From NCBI GenBank assembly GCA_051004015.1, contig JBPCKT010000081.1:7980-71979 (forward strand): DNA of 64,000 bases. Reading direction: 5' to 3'. Made by a program: the position numbers and the translations under genes. Below the pieces are notes generated by a model. The model worked only from the letters and a program-made list of their open reading frames with translations. It did not search any database and had not been told where the DNA came from. Within the stretch, counting starts at the first letter, position 1. Each line of letters opens with the position of its first letter. Below, piece by piece: positions 42,302 through 51,466 of this stretch. Source of the DNA: SXOA01 sp051004015 (lineage in GTDB: Bacteria; Planctomycetota; Planctomycetia; Pirellulales; Pirellulaceae).

Positions 42302-44812
42302 ATGAGCAACAACCTTTGCACCGTGACTGTCTGCGTGTTCCTGGGCTGTTCCTCGGCTGCGTCGCTCTTTGGCGAAGACACCAGGCCAAAGCTCCCCCCG
42401 CTGGCCGAAGGAACCGTTGATTTCCATCGAGATATCGTCCCCATCCTCCGCGGCAGTTGTCTCAAGTGCCATTCGGGGGAGCAGGCAAAGGGGAAGCTGC
42501 GGATGGAGACGCGGGAGCTGCTGCTCAAGGGGGGCGAGAATGGGGCGGTGGTCGTGAGCGGGAAGAGCGGCGAGAGCGAGCTCATTCGCCTGGTGGCCGG
42601 GCTGGAGAAGGAGCGGGTGATGCCGCAGCAGGGACCGCGGCTGAAGGAGGAGCAGATTGGGCTGCTCAGGGCCTGGATTGATCAGGGGCTGAGATGGGAC
42701 ACGGGCTTTCGCTTCAAGTCGGTGCAGCAGATGCCGCTGGAGCCGCGGAACGTGACGCTGCCGCCGCACAAGGCTGGACCGCTGTCGGTGAATCCGATTG
42801 ATCTGCTTTTGAGAGATTATTCTCGAGAGCACAAGATTGAATTCAGCGAGTTTGCCGGCGACCGGGTTTTCGCCCGCCGCGTATATCTGGACCTGGTCGG
42901 ACAGTTGCCACCGCCGGAGTTTGTGGAGCAATTTGCCGCGGTCGGCAATGATCCGCCCAAGCGGCACAACCTCGTCCGCCGGTTGCTCGATGACAAAAAG
43001 GCCTACGCCGAGCACTGGCTCACGTTCTGGAACGACCAGCTTCGCAACGCCTATCGCGGCACCGGATTCATCGATGGGGGCCGCCAGCCGATTACCAATT
43101 GGCTCTACAAATCGCTGTACGAGAACAAGCCCTACGACCAGTTCGTGCATGAGCTGATCAGCCCGGTCCCCGGCAGCGAGGGGTTCACGGGCGGCATCAC
43201 CTGGCGCGGCGTGGTGAACGCCAGCCAGCGGCGGGAAATGCAAGCGGCCCAAAACATCGGCCAGGTTTTTCTCGGCACCAATCTCAAGTGTGCCTCGTGC
43301 CACGACAGCTTTGTGAACCACTGGAAACTGACCGATTCGTATGGCCTGGCAGCGATCTTTGCCGACGGCCCGCTGGAGATGCACCGCTGCGACAAGCCGA
43401 CCGGCGAGATGGCAAGGGTAGCATTCATCTATCCGCAGCTCGGAAGCATCGATGCCGTAGCCCCGAAAGCGGAGCGGATGAAACAGCTTGCGGACCTGAT
43501 GACCGGACCCAAGAACGGCCGACTGGCCCGTGTCATCGTCAACCGGCTCTGGGCACAGCTCATGGGGCAAGGGCTCGTCGAGCCGCTGGATGACCTGGAC
43601 CAGCCGGCGTGGAACCAGGATTTGCTCGACTGGCTGGCGGTGGACCTGGTGGAGCACAAATACGACCTCAAGCACACTTTGGAACTCATCTGCACGTCGG
43701 ACGCCTATTCGCGGCCGAGCGTCGGAGCGCCCAAGCTCGACGGCAGCGACTTCGTCTTCCGAGGCCCCATTGTGAAGCGGATGTCCGCTGAGCAATTTGT
43801 CGATGCGGTTTCGGTCCTCACGGGCACTCCGCCCGGCCAACCCGCAGTCAATCCGCCAGCCATGGAGAAAGGGGCGGCCGCGGAAGTGAAGCTGGCCGGC
43901 AAGTGGATCTGGAACGATGTCAATGCTGCGAAAGCGGCCAGCGGCGGACGAGTTTTCTTTCGCAAGACCTTCGATCTGACCGAGCTGCCAACGCGGGCGC
44001 TCGCCGTGATGACCTGCGACAATGAGCTCATGCTGTTCGTCAACGGGCGGAAGGTGGTCGAGAGCAAAGAGTGGGGTTCGCCGGTTGCGATGAGCCTCTC
44101 GCCATATCTGCAAAAGGGAATGAACGTCATCGCCATCGAAGCGACCAACTGGCCGGACGCCGAAACAAAGAAGGGGCTCGAGAACAAATCCCCTAACCCA
44201 GCCGGGCTGGCGTTTTCACTGGCGTATCAAATGGAGAAGAGCGGTCCCTGGGCAGCCTTGGAAACGGATGAAACCTGGCTGGCCCATGACAAGTACCTCG
44301 TCGGCTGGGGGAAGAACGATTTTGAGCCGCTGGGGTGGCAACATGCCAAGGAGCTTGGGGGCTACGACATCGGCCCCTGGAACATCGCGAGCAAATTCCA
44401 GTCAGCCCTCAGCACCGCCAGCAGCACTTTCCCCGGCGGCCACGTGCGGGCTTCGCTCGTCAACGACGACCCCCTCACCCGCGCCCTCGGCCGGCCCAAC
44501 CGCGAGCAAGTCGTCACCCGCCGCGACAGCCTCGCCACCACGCTGCAAGCCCTGGAACTCACCAACGGCACGACGCTGGATGCGATGCTCAAGAAGGGGG
44601 CCGAAAAATGGCTAAAGTCTCCTTCCTCCAACAAGGCGCTGTCCCCCGACCAAATCACCCGCGGTATCTACGCCACCGCCCTCAGCCGCCAGCCGACGCC
44701 CAAAGAGCTTGCCTCCGCCCACGAACTCCTCGACGAAAAGCCGACCAAGGAGAGCGTGGAAGACCTGCTCTGGATAGTGGCGATGCTGCCGGAGTTTCAA
44801 CTTGTGCATTAG
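42302..44812 (+). CDS. DUF1549/DUF1553 cytochrome protein with inserted jelly-roll-like domain
   Basis: 836 residues from the ATG at 42302 (AAGGCG site). Domain order: signal sequence, PSCyt1 cytochrome (ILRGSCLKCHSGEQAKG, near residues 50-66), DUF1549 (DRVFARRVYLDLVGQLPPPE; LKCASCHDSFVNHW), then DUF1553 (VNRLWAQLMGQGLVEPLDD). DUF1553 is split by about 140 residues (KWIWNDVNAAKAASGGRVFF; NELMLFVNGRKVV; MNVIAIEATNW) resembling a galactose-binding/jelly-roll module as in glycosidases. Exported. Partner DUF1501 is separated from it by a toxin-antitoxin pair. Confidence 0.87.
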   Translation: MSNNLCTVTVCVFLGCSSAASLFGEDTRPKLPPLAEGTVDFHRDIVPILRGSCLKCHSGEQAKGKLRMETRELLLKGGENGAVVVSGKSGESELIRLVAGLEKERVMPQQGPRLKEEQIGLLRAWIDQGLRWDTGFRFKSVQQMPLEPRNVTLPPHKAGPLSVNPIDLLLRDYSREHKIEFSEFAGDRVFARRVYLDLVGQLPPPEFVEQFAAVGNDPPKRHNLVRRLLDDKKAYAEHWLTFWNDQLRNAYRGTGFIDGGRQPITNWLYKSLYENKPYDQFVHELISPVPGSEGFTGGITWRGVVNASQRREMQAAQNIGQVFLGTNLKCASCHDSFVNHWKLTDSYGLAAIFADGPLEMHRCDKPTGEMARVAFIYPQLGSIDAVAPKAERMKQLADLMTGPKNGRLARVIVNRLWAQLMGQGLVEPLDDLDQPAWNQDLLDWLAVDLVEHKYDLKHTLELICTSDAYSRPSVGAPKLDGSDFVFRGPIVKRMSAEQFVDAVSVLTGTPPGQPAVNPPAMEKGAAAEVKLAGKWIWNDVNAAKAASGGRVFFRKTFDLTELPTRALAVMTCDNELMLFVNGRKVVESKEWGSPVAMSLSPYLQKGMNVIAIEATNWPDAETKKGLENKSPNPAGLAFSLAYQMEKSGPWAALETDETWLAHDKYLVGWGKNDFEPLGWQHAKELGGYDIGPWNIASKFQSALSTASSTFPGGHVRASLVNDDPLTRALGRPNREQVVTRRDSLATTLQALELTNGTTLDAMLKKGAEKWLKSPSSNKALSPDQITRGIYATALSRQPTPKELASAHELLDEKPTKESVEDLLWIVAMLPEFQLVH

Positions 44813-44827
44813 AACTGGTGAACCGCG

Positions 44828-45304
44828 ATGAAACGACTCGTTTATGTCGAAACGACGGTCATCAGCTTTCTGACCGCTCGCAAAAGCCGGGACGTAGTGC
44901 TTGCCGGTCAGCAGGAGGCCACGAGGCGTTGGTGGGACCAGCGCCGGGAGGAATTCGATCTCTACATTTCGTCGGTGGTCATTGATGAGGCCGGCAAAGG
45001 CGACTCGCGCGCGGCCAAAAAGCGAATGGCAGCATTGGCTGGGATTTCGGTCATCGCACCTACCGATGAAATGCGGGAGCTTGCGGTCAAGTTCATTGAA
45101 GAACAAGGGATTCCGCCGAAAGCAGCCGACGATGCGTTGCACCTGGCGGTTGCGACTGTCAGCCGAGTCCAATTCTTGCTAACTTGGAATATGAAGCACC
45201 TGTGCAGCCCTTCTCAAAAGGAACGCCTTCATGAAATCTGCCAAGCCGCCGGCTACACCTCTCCAATCATCTGCACTCCCTTCGACTTGCTCGCCGAAGC
45301 ATAA
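44828..45304 (+). CDS. PIN-domain toxin, VapC-like
   Basis: 158 residues. Likely RNase. First acidic site in VYVETTVISFLTARKSRD (Glu where most PIN domains have Asp), second near VIDEAGKGD, and third in ADDALHLAVATV with FLLTWNMKHL. Closes with YTSPIICTPFDLL, typical of this VapC subgroup. The next gene overlaps its 3' end by 74 bases and encodes the likely antitoxin. Order toxin-antitoxin is the reverse of classical vapBC, but common for this subgroup. Confidence 0.82.
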   Translation: MKRLVYVETTVISFLTARKSRDVVLAGQQEATRRWWDQRREEFDLYISSVVIDEAGKGDSRAAKKRMAALAGISVIAPTDEMRELAVKFIEEQGIPPKAADDALHLAVATVSRVQFLLTWNMKHLCSPSQKERLHEICQAAGYTSPIICTPFDLLAEA

Positions 45305-45473
45305 CTGCTGGGACAATCCCATCGTCGATGAAATCTACCGCATCCGCGAAGAGCATGCAGCCAAATTCAATTATGATGTCCGAGCAATGTTTGAGGAACT
45401 TAAGAAAGACGAGCAACGATTGCGCGCGGAAGGGTACAAATTTGTTGATCTTACGCAGAAACAAAAGCCGTAG
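45231..45473 (+). CDS. Antitoxin partner of the PIN toxin
   Basis: 80 residues; start uncertain because the first ~27 residues overlap the toxin gene in another frame. Conserved core NPIVDEIYRIREEHAAKFNY followed by DVRAMFEELKKDE, GYKFVDL. That core is found beside PIN toxins of the same subgroup. No DNA-binding fold is obvious. A shorter start near 45328 (ATGAAATC) is possible. Confidence 0.72.
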   Translation: MKSAKPPATPLQSSALPSTCSPKHNCWDNPIVDEIYRIREEHAAKFNYDVRAMFEELKKDEQRLRAEGYKFVDLTQKQKP

Positions 45474-45499
45474 AGCCAGGCAGATTCCATTTCAAGCCC

Positions 45500-46930
45500 A
45501 TGAACAATTCCTTCTCCCGCCGCTCCTTTCTCCACACCGCCTCCGCCGCCACGCTCAGCGCCCTCGCTGCCGGCCCGGCTCGGCAGATTCTCGGCAAGGA
45601 CGAAGCCGCTGCTGCTTCCAAACCCAAAGCCACCGCCGACTCCGTCATCGTCCTCTGGATGGGTGGCGGCATGGCCCATACGGAGACGTTCGATCCCAAG
45701 AAGTTTACGCCGTATGAGAAGGGGATGTCGCCGGACAAAGTGCTCAGCACGTTCCCGGCTATCAATACCGTGGTCGATAACATCAAGATCTCGCAGGGGC
45801 TCGAAAACGTCGCCAAGGTGATGGACCGGGCCTGCCTCCTCCGCGGCTATACGGCGGGGGATCTTGGCTTCATTCTCCATTCGCGGCATCAGTATCACTG
45901 GCACACCGGCTATGCGCCGCCGCAGACGGTCGCCGCGCCGCACATCGGCTCGGTCATCGCCCGCACGCTCGGCCCGCGCGAGCCGGCCATGCCCGCGTTC
46001 ATCGATATCGGCCAACGGTTCGACCTCGGCGAAGGGGAAGAGCTCAAGGCCTTCCACACCGCCGGCTTTCTCGGCAGCGAGCATGGCCCGTTCCTCATTC
46101 CCTATCCCGACCAGGCCCTCACCTCCGTCCAGCCGCCGGCCGGAATGAGCGTGGAGCGGTTCAAGGCCCGCTATAAAGCCTACAAGCAGCTCGCGGCGGA
46201 AAGCCCCATCGCCAGGCTCGGCAGCGACTACCAGCGGGAGTCGCTCGAGCGCTCGCTCGAAAACGCCTACCGCCTGCTCTCCTCGCCGGCCGCCAAGGCG
46301 TTCGACCTCTCGCAAGAACCCAAGCAAAAATTCGACGCCTACAACACCGGCCGCTTCGGCCTCGGCTGTCTGCTGGCCCGCCGCCTGGTGGAATCGGGGG
46401 CCCGCTTCATCGAGCTGACGACCGAGTACATCCCGTTCCTCAACTGGGACACCCACGACAACGGCCACACCCGCCTGGCCGACCTGAAGAAGCTCATCGA
46501 CCGTCCCATCGCCCAACTCGTCCTCGACCTGGAAGAGCGCGGCCTGCTCGATCGCACGCTTATCGTCCTGGCCAGCGAATTCAGCCGCGACATGGTGATG
46601 GAAGGCCGCCCGGAGCAGGCGGTGCAGGACCAGGTGCAAGTCCCGGCCAAAATCGAGGAGCTGAAGTTCTACGGCATGCACCGCCACTTCACCGGTGCCG
46701 GCTCCGTGCTGATGTTCGGCGGAGGCCTGAAAAAAGGGCACGTCCACGGCATCACCGCGGACGAGCGGCCGGTCACCACCATCCAGGGGCGAGTCACCAT
46801 CGAAGACCTCCACGCCACCATCTACCGCTCCCTCGGCATCAGCCCCACCCTCGCCTACGAAATCGAATCGCGGCCCTTCTACGTCACCCGCGACGGGCTG
46901 GGAAAACCGATTGACTCCGTCTTCGCCTGA
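45500..46930 (+). CDS. DUF1501 family protein, third copy
   Basis: 476 residues. Tat-type leader SRRSFLHTASAATLSALAAG. Family blocks: VLWMGGGMAHTETFDPKKF, LLRGYTAGDLGFILHSRH, RRLVESGARFIELTTEYIPF and LASEFSRD. The FGRTPK motif of copies 1 and 2 reads EFSRDMVME here. Would normally follow the DUF1549/1553 gene at 42302 directly; the PIN module is wedged between. Palindromic repeat right after the stop. Confidence 0.88.
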   Translation: MNNSFSRRSFLHTASAATLSALAAGPARQILGKDEAAAASKPKATADSVIVLWMGGGMAHTETFDPKKFTPYEKGMSPDKVLSTFPAINTVVDNIKISQGLENVAKVMDRACLLRGYTAGDLGFILHSRHQYHWHTGYAPPQTVAAPHIGSVIARTLGPREPAMPAFIDIGQRFDLGEGEELKAFHTAGFLGSEHGPFLIPYPDQALTSVQPPAGMSVERFKARYKAYKQLAAESPIARLGSDYQRESLERSLENAYRLLSSPAAKAFDLSQEPKQKFDAYNTGRFGLGCLLARRLVESGARFIELTTEYIPFLNWDTHDNGHTRLADLKKLIDRPIAQLVLDLEERGLLDRTLIVLASEFSRDMVMEGRPEQAVQDQVQVPAKIEELKFYGMHRHFTGAGSVLMFGGGLKKGHVHGITADERPVTTIQGRVTIEDLHATIYRSLGISPTLAYEIESRPFYVTRDGLGKPIDSVFA

Positions 46931-46933
46931 TAC

Positions 46934-46971
46934 ATCCCCCTTTCCCTTTGGGAGAGGGCCGGGGTGAGGGT
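46934..46971. repeat. CCCTCACCCCGGCC palindrome, left copy
   Basis: Reads CCCTTTGGGAGAGGGCCGGG then GTGAGGGT on the plus strand. The reverse-oriented copy is at 51467-51501. Together they bracket the Avs-like gene. Confidence 0.7.
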
Positions 46972-47346
46972 TTGCTGCTGGTTCCTTGCCGCAACTCCCG
47001 TTGCCAATGCGACTTAGATCTCCATTGTGAATCAACTCTTGCGGTTTTTATACACATTTTTGCAGTCACACTTCAAAAAACTTACGTCGATTCGCTTTTC
47101 CATAAGTGAAGCTCCAGAAGGCATTTACGCAATCCGCATTCGCCGTAAGTCAGTGAATCACAGCCTCAATCAAGGCATTCTTGATACACCCGCTTGTTCT
47201 AAGTTCCTGCCAGCACAACATTTGCGCTGCGTATCAGCACTTGCAATCGGAATCAGTTTGTCCCCTGCTCCTGACCCCACCGAGCTTGCCTCGGTCGGTG
47301 AACTGATTCTGCACTAGCAACTGCCCCTCGGACCTCACACAACATC

Positions 47347-47437
47347 TGTTGAAAAACCCCCCGGGTTATTCAACAACCCCCCCGGCCCGCGGTCAGCAAA
47401 TGTGTTGAATAACCCCCCTGGTTTTTCAACACCTCCC
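47347..47437. repeat. C-tract repeat TGTTGAAAAACCCCCC, copy 3
   Basis: Two units as in copies 1 and 2, the middle reading GGCCCGCGGTCAGCAAATG. Followed by ATCTCAAATCTCAG words. Confidence 0.75.
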
Positions 47438-47584
47438 TTTGTCCTACATCTCAAATCTCAGTCCTGAAAACTGAAAACTGAAAACTGAAAACTTCCCATT
47501 ACAACCGCGTTGCCAAAGAGCGACTCATCGGAGTGCCACTGGCCGGCGCTTCGCCGCCAGTGCCTCTTAGCCTCCGCCGCACCA

Positions 47585-47607
47585 CGAACCCGCAGCGCCA
47601 GCGAGGG
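47585..47607. repeat. AACCCGAAGCG repeat, copy 2
   Basis: CGAACCCGCAGCGCCAGCGA. See copies at 9792 and 51436. Confidence 0.6.
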
Positions 47608-47707
47608 CGTCCATACATGTACAAAAGATTATACACACAGAGGGGCACTTTCCAGGGGGATGGCGAAAGATTTTCCAAGATTTTTTGGCCCACGCAGCCG
47701 CGGCCCG

Positions 47708-47738
47708 CCCGGCGAGCGGCCTAGCGTAAGCTGGCCGG
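47708..47738. repeat. Single CCGGCGAGCGGC..AGCTGGCCGG element
   Basis: Same unit as the inverted pair at 25297-25404. Confidence 0.65.
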
Positions 47739-47771
47739 TCACGTGGAATCGGTGAAAAATGCCCTCCCTAG

Positions 47772-47963
47772 CGCGGCCTCACCTGCGACGCAGCCACCGT
47801 CAACTACGCCAGCCCCGGCTCCCCCACCACCTCGGCCATCATCCGCCCGGACGGCACCCTCCAGGCCTGGCAGCCCTACGGCCAAGAAGGCCTCCTCCTC
47901 GCCGACCTCGACCTCACCACCGCCACCGGCTTCCTGGCGAAGCGGTGCCGGAGTGAGGCGTGA
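47772..47963 (+). pseudogene. Carbon-nitrogen hydrolase (nitrilase family), C-terminal stump
   Basis: 64 codons: ATVNYASPGSPTTSAIIRPD, GTLQAWQPYGQEGLLLADLD and LTTATGFLAKRCR. The pattern 'SP.G ... I.PDG ... YGQEGLL.ADLDL..ATG.LA.R' is the last part of nitrilase-superfamily amidohydrolases. An in-frame TAG at 47769 ends the match on the left, and no start exists. The active-site Glu-Lys-Cys region is missing. Its stop lies six bases from the end of the convergent Avs-like gene. Confidence 0.55.
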
Positions 47964-47969
47964 GCGCGA

Positions 47970-50900
47970 TTACTGAAGACGCTCCAAGAGAGTTTTTGAT
48001 AGTAGCCCCATTTTACCAGGAACTATGGTGCCCTTTCGCGCAAGCTTCATGTAGGCACGCCTTTCGTTCGGTTGTGATCGGACTATTTGTTCGAGCGTCT
48101 TTTTTGCCTCGGGCTTGTCGAGGTCTAAACGAACTAGGAACTTGTCAAAGAGCTGCGGCGAAAGCTCGTAAATCAAACGAAAGAAATGGGCAATTCCGGT
48201 GAGGGGCTTCAGGGTTAGGCGATACAGAGCCGCTTCCAGCTGCGGTAACTGCTGCTCGACTATCTCGGCACATATGCGCCGGTCAACGTTCATGATTCCG
48301 AATATTGCCAGGGACGTCTCAAACCATCGGGGTTCGTTGGCGGCGACAAGAACCACGCCGCGGCCAGCCTTGTGGAAGGAGACTGCAACGTCGGGCGAGA
48401 TCCACGCGAGGCGAGGTCGCAGCGGTCCCACAATTACGTCTTGGTTGGCATCTACCCACGTCCGGGCAGGTTGTCTATCTCGACCTTGAGCAAAAAATCC
48501 AAGAACGTGTAGCAACTCTTCAGACTGCTGGCGCCATTCATCGGACGTCGATGAAAAGAACCTGTCAGTTTGAATAGCGCCCGCAACTTTTTCTGTGAAA
48601 CTTTGGTCGATTTCATAAATGAACTCAAAAGATCGACTAAGGCCTTCAAGCTCGCGAGGTAACGATGTTTCCATCGCTTCGGCAAACGCCCTTGGATTGA
48701 GTTGGCTGACAATCGTTCGTGCTATGCGGTGATCGTCTGCGGTAGGGTCGTGACTTCCGCGCAAGAACTTTGGAGCAAAGCCGAGACACGACCAGAATAT
48801 GTCGTGCATCTCATTTAGCGCCCGAGCGGGCCGTGCATTCACCGCTTTGACGATGTAGGGAATGACTTGCTCAAGGTAGCTAAGGTGACTGCCAGCGGCT
48901 GAAGATTGCGCGAGCCGGCAGACACTATACAGCATTTTGTCCACCAACTCCGCGTGATCTGCGTCGGCACCAAGCATAATCTCTCTTAACCTCGACCAGT
49001 CAAGCCTTTCAATGAATTCCTTCGACCAACGCGGCCCGTAGAAAGCCAAGCGATTCAGAAGCGAACCGAACGTGTAGAAGTCATCAATCGAAACGCGGTT
49101 AGAAAGTGTGACGAGGGCGATTACGTCAACATCGTCATTGAAGCTCCTAGCCATGTCGGAGTGACCCGGGCTTTGGGCGGGCTTGGACTCATTTATTAGC
49201 AGATTGACAAAGTTGCTGCAAAAATAGGCTAAGAGACCCGTACTTTGCACGGTCCAACGGAGCAGAAGCTCTCTGTGCTTCAACATCTCCTGTACCGATA
49301 CGCCAAATGAGTTGAATAATCTCCCGAGGCAGCCCGCTGCCCACTCCGTATCGACGCCCTCCGCTGTGCAGCGTCCGATGAGCGTTGCGACTATGGACGA
49401 CGCGTCAGGCGGCACTTTAAACCTGAACGCATCCGAATGCGCGGCTGCATCGAGTAGCCACGAAACTCCTTTCAGAGACCATGCGGTATCGGTAACTAAA
49501 GAAACGTAAACCGAAAGAATGCGCCCCCAATTGTTACGGTTTTCTTTGCTGAACACCTCATCCAGCAGCTGGTATGAGTATTGGAGGTGCTTGGTCCTCA
49601 GTTCGTCACCGGCGAGAACAGCGCCTAGCTTAACCAATCGCCCAATTTCCTTGTCGACAGCCGACTCCACAATGCCGATGCTTTTGGATTGTTTTACAAG
49701 CCAAATCCGTGTAACGCCGGCGTCGCAGCTAACAATCTGACCCATTGCGATTATTGAGAGCACATCGTTGGCATTCGGGAATTGTTTGAAGGTGTCAAAC
49801 TCGCGCCGCGCAGTTCGCCAGCCGCCCCGAAGAATCCAGAAGAACTCCCACGGCGATTTTTGCCGCCCCGCGTCGCGAATTCGGTTCTCAAGGTCGATAT
49901 CACTTACTCGATCGCCTATCCGGTCATCGAACTTTCGCACAATCGGCATCAACTCACGCCTACGAGCGAGCATCGCGTTCTTAAGCTCGTCTACGCATTG
50001 AGCAGGATTGATGCATAATGCCACCCCGAGAAGCGGGTCGTCGACTGTGGACACGAGGAGCACTTTCAACTTGGCGGATGCCGCCTCAATTAGTCTGCTT
50101 GCGAATTCTCGTCCGAAGCGCTGCGCATCGTCGATAACAATGAACTGGCGCTCGGCTCCAGGAATCGTTGCCAAGAGATCCGTTGCACCAGTCAAGGCGC
50201 GGGGCCTCCAGACGCAGAAGCCGTTGTCATGAAAGTGCTTTGCAACCTGCCAAGCAGTAATCGATTTTCCGCAGCCTGGAACTCCAACGAGTTCGTACAA
50301 ATGCGAGCGGTCAAGTTCTTGAATGATTTCCCCACGGGCAGAAAACGGCGGACACGCCTGTACGTCTGCGGGGGTGAGGCGCTGGCCTGCGACTGCGTGG
50401 TCGAGGTCGCGCTGGTTGGCGAATGTTACTTGTTCCCAGCATTCGTTTGGATGCTCGCTGACCTTGATCCACTGCGTGCAAAGAGATTTCAATTCGCTGC
50501 GGCTTGTTGCCTGGCCACCGGTCGAGAGCAAAGAGAGCTGCGTAATCATCGCCCCAACCATGAGCTCTCGATGGTGCGCTGACTTCTGCCCGAGTCCCTC
50601 CTTCAGAAGGAACTTGTCGAGCAGATGCGCCGCTTGGTTTAGAAGTCCCGTGATATCGAGCGCCTTCGGGCAGGGCACTGCGACTTGCCCAAAAGATTTC
50701 ATCTCCGCCACAGACTGCGCACATGGGCCAACGAGCATCAGCTTATAGGTATCGGCAGCCTTCGATTTTTGCAGATCATCTGCCCAGGCCTCAGCATCAG
50801 CCTTGCCAATCTGGTTAGCCGAAGACTTCACCTGAATGGCCTTACGCCCAGTTTTGTGAACCCACAAAACATCGACTTTTTCAGACGCATGATCGGGCTC

Positions 50901-50996
50901 GAGCGTGACTGATTCCCAGTCAGGATCGTCCAATGACTCCAAAAGAGCAATCGCCGTCTGGACCAGGTAGCCCCTACTCCCTTCTTGCCCGCCCAT
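47970..50996 (-). CDS. Avs-like STAND-type NTPase with N-terminal PD-(D/E)xK nuclease
   Basis: 1008 residues from the ATG at 50996, with GAGGTG seven bases upstream (a GTG at 51035 is the alternative). N-terminus: GYLVQTAIALLESL helix, then Asp42 and Gln55-x-Lys57 (VDVLWVHKTGRKAIQVKSS), the Q-type PD-(D/E)xK pattern of Cap4/DUF4297-like nucleases. Centre: Walker A GVPGCGKS at 238-245, Walker B FIVIDDAQ at 285-292. The remaining ~600 residues look all-helical, without a named domain, as in sensor arms of antiviral STAND (Avs) proteins. GC is visibly lower than in neighbours. Single gene, no operon partner. Predicted: phage-triggered nuclease; family membership is inference. Confidence 0.65.
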   Translation of the reverse strand: MGGQEGSRGYLVQTAIALLESLDDPDWESVTLEPDHASEKVDVLWVHKTGRKAIQVKSSANQIGKADAEAWADDLQKSKAADTYKLMLVGPCAQSVAEMKSFGQVAVPCPKALDITGLLNQAAHLLDKFLLKEGLGQKSAHHRELMVGAMITQLSLLSTGGQATSRSELKSLCTQWIKVSEHPNECWEQVTFANQRDLDHAVAGQRLTPADVQACPPFSARGEIIQELDRSHLYELVGVPGCGKSITAWQVAKHFHDNGFCVWRPRALTGATDLLATIPGAERQFIVIDDAQRFGREFASRLIEAASAKLKVLLVSTVDDPLLGVALCINPAQCVDELKNAMLARRRELMPIVRKFDDRIGDRVSDIDLENRIRDAGRQKSPWEFFWILRGGWRTARREFDTFKQFPNANDVLSIIAMGQIVSCDAGVTRIWLVKQSKSIGIVESAVDKEIGRLVKLGAVLAGDELRTKHLQYSYQLLDEVFSKENRNNWGRILSVYVSLVTDTAWSLKGVSWLLDAAAHSDAFRFKVPPDASSIVATLIGRCTAEGVDTEWAAGCLGRLFNSFGVSVQEMLKHRELLLRWTVQSTGLLAYFCSNFVNLLINESKPAQSPGHSDMARSFNDDVDVIALVTLSNRVSIDDFYTFGSLLNRLAFYGPRWSKEFIERLDWSRLREIMLGADADHAELVDKMLYSVCRLAQSSAAGSHLSYLEQVIPYIVKAVNARPARALNEMHDIFWSCLGFAPKFLRGSHDPTADDHRIARTIVSQLNPRAFAEAMETSLPRELEGLSRSFEFIYEIDQSFTEKVAGAIQTDRFFSSTSDEWRQQSEELLHVLGFFAQGRDRQPARTWVDANQDVIVGPLRPRLAWISPDVAVSFHKAGRGVVLVAANEPRWFETSLAIFGIMNVDRRICAEIVEQQLPQLEAALYRLTLKPLTGIAHFFRLIYELSPQLFDKFLVRLDLDKPEAKKTLEQIVRSQPNERRAYMKLARKGTIVPGKMGLLSKTLLERLQ

Positions 50997-51190
50997 CAAT
51001 TCACCTCGCCAATGACTTTGCCGCCTCGAGCGCACAAAACGTTGGGATCGGCCAGGAAGTGCGTCTCGTTAGCTGGCAGCGTCTTCGAACGGAACGTAGT
51101 CGCAGAGGGTGGCCATGATAATTCTAGCAATTTCTCTCGAGCCGTTGCAGGTCGCCGGGATCTTCGTTTGGGTGGGGGAGCTTTCGCCAC

Positions 51191-51413
51191 CCGGCGGGCT
51201 TTTCCCGCCGGAGCGCAGTTTGGGAACCAGACAGAGCAGTGATACGAATGTCGGCTACCGGCGGGCTCGTCCCGCCGGGGCCATATTTGGGGTGGAAGTC
51301 GGGCTGTAGCCGGACAGTCATCGCTCCGCCTGGACAAGCCGGGAGGTGGCGAACGGGAATTTGGGGCCGCGTTCTGGTTTTCAAACTTCGCTCCGGCGGG
51401 GCGAGCCCGCCGG
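51191..51413. repeat. Cluster of three CCGGCGGGC-type hairpins
   Basis: CCGGCGGGCTTTTCCCGCCG at 51191, CCGGCGGGCTCGTCCCGCCG at 51258 and CCGGCGGGGCGAGCCCGCCG at 51393. All are perfect or near-perfect stems of eight or more bases. Confidence 0.7.
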
Positions 51414-51435
51414 CGGCGGCGCATCGGGCAGATTT

Positions 51436-51459
51436 CCCCTCGCTGGCGCTTCGGGTTAG
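51436..51459. repeat. AACCCGAAGCG repeat, copy 3 (inverted)
   Basis: CCCCTCGCTGGCGCTTCGGG then TTAG; the reverse complement of the word seen at 9792. Confidence 0.65.
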
Positions 51460-51466
51460 TGAAGAC

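Larger units (their letters stand above)
46972..47771. other. Noncoding left half of the accessory island
   Basis: 800 bases, visibly AT-richer at 47030-47300, with no credible gene; a 96-residue frame at 47027-47317 lacks family similarity or a ribosome site. Contains the C-tract repeat, CTGAAAACTGAAAA tandem words (47474-47500), the AACCCGCAGCG repeat, and TACATGTACAAAAGATTATA. Confidence 0.5.

Noticed and set aside
47027..47317. 96-residue frame in the AT-rich part of the accessory island
   Set aside because: No ribosome site, no family similarity, biased residue content; treated as noncoding.
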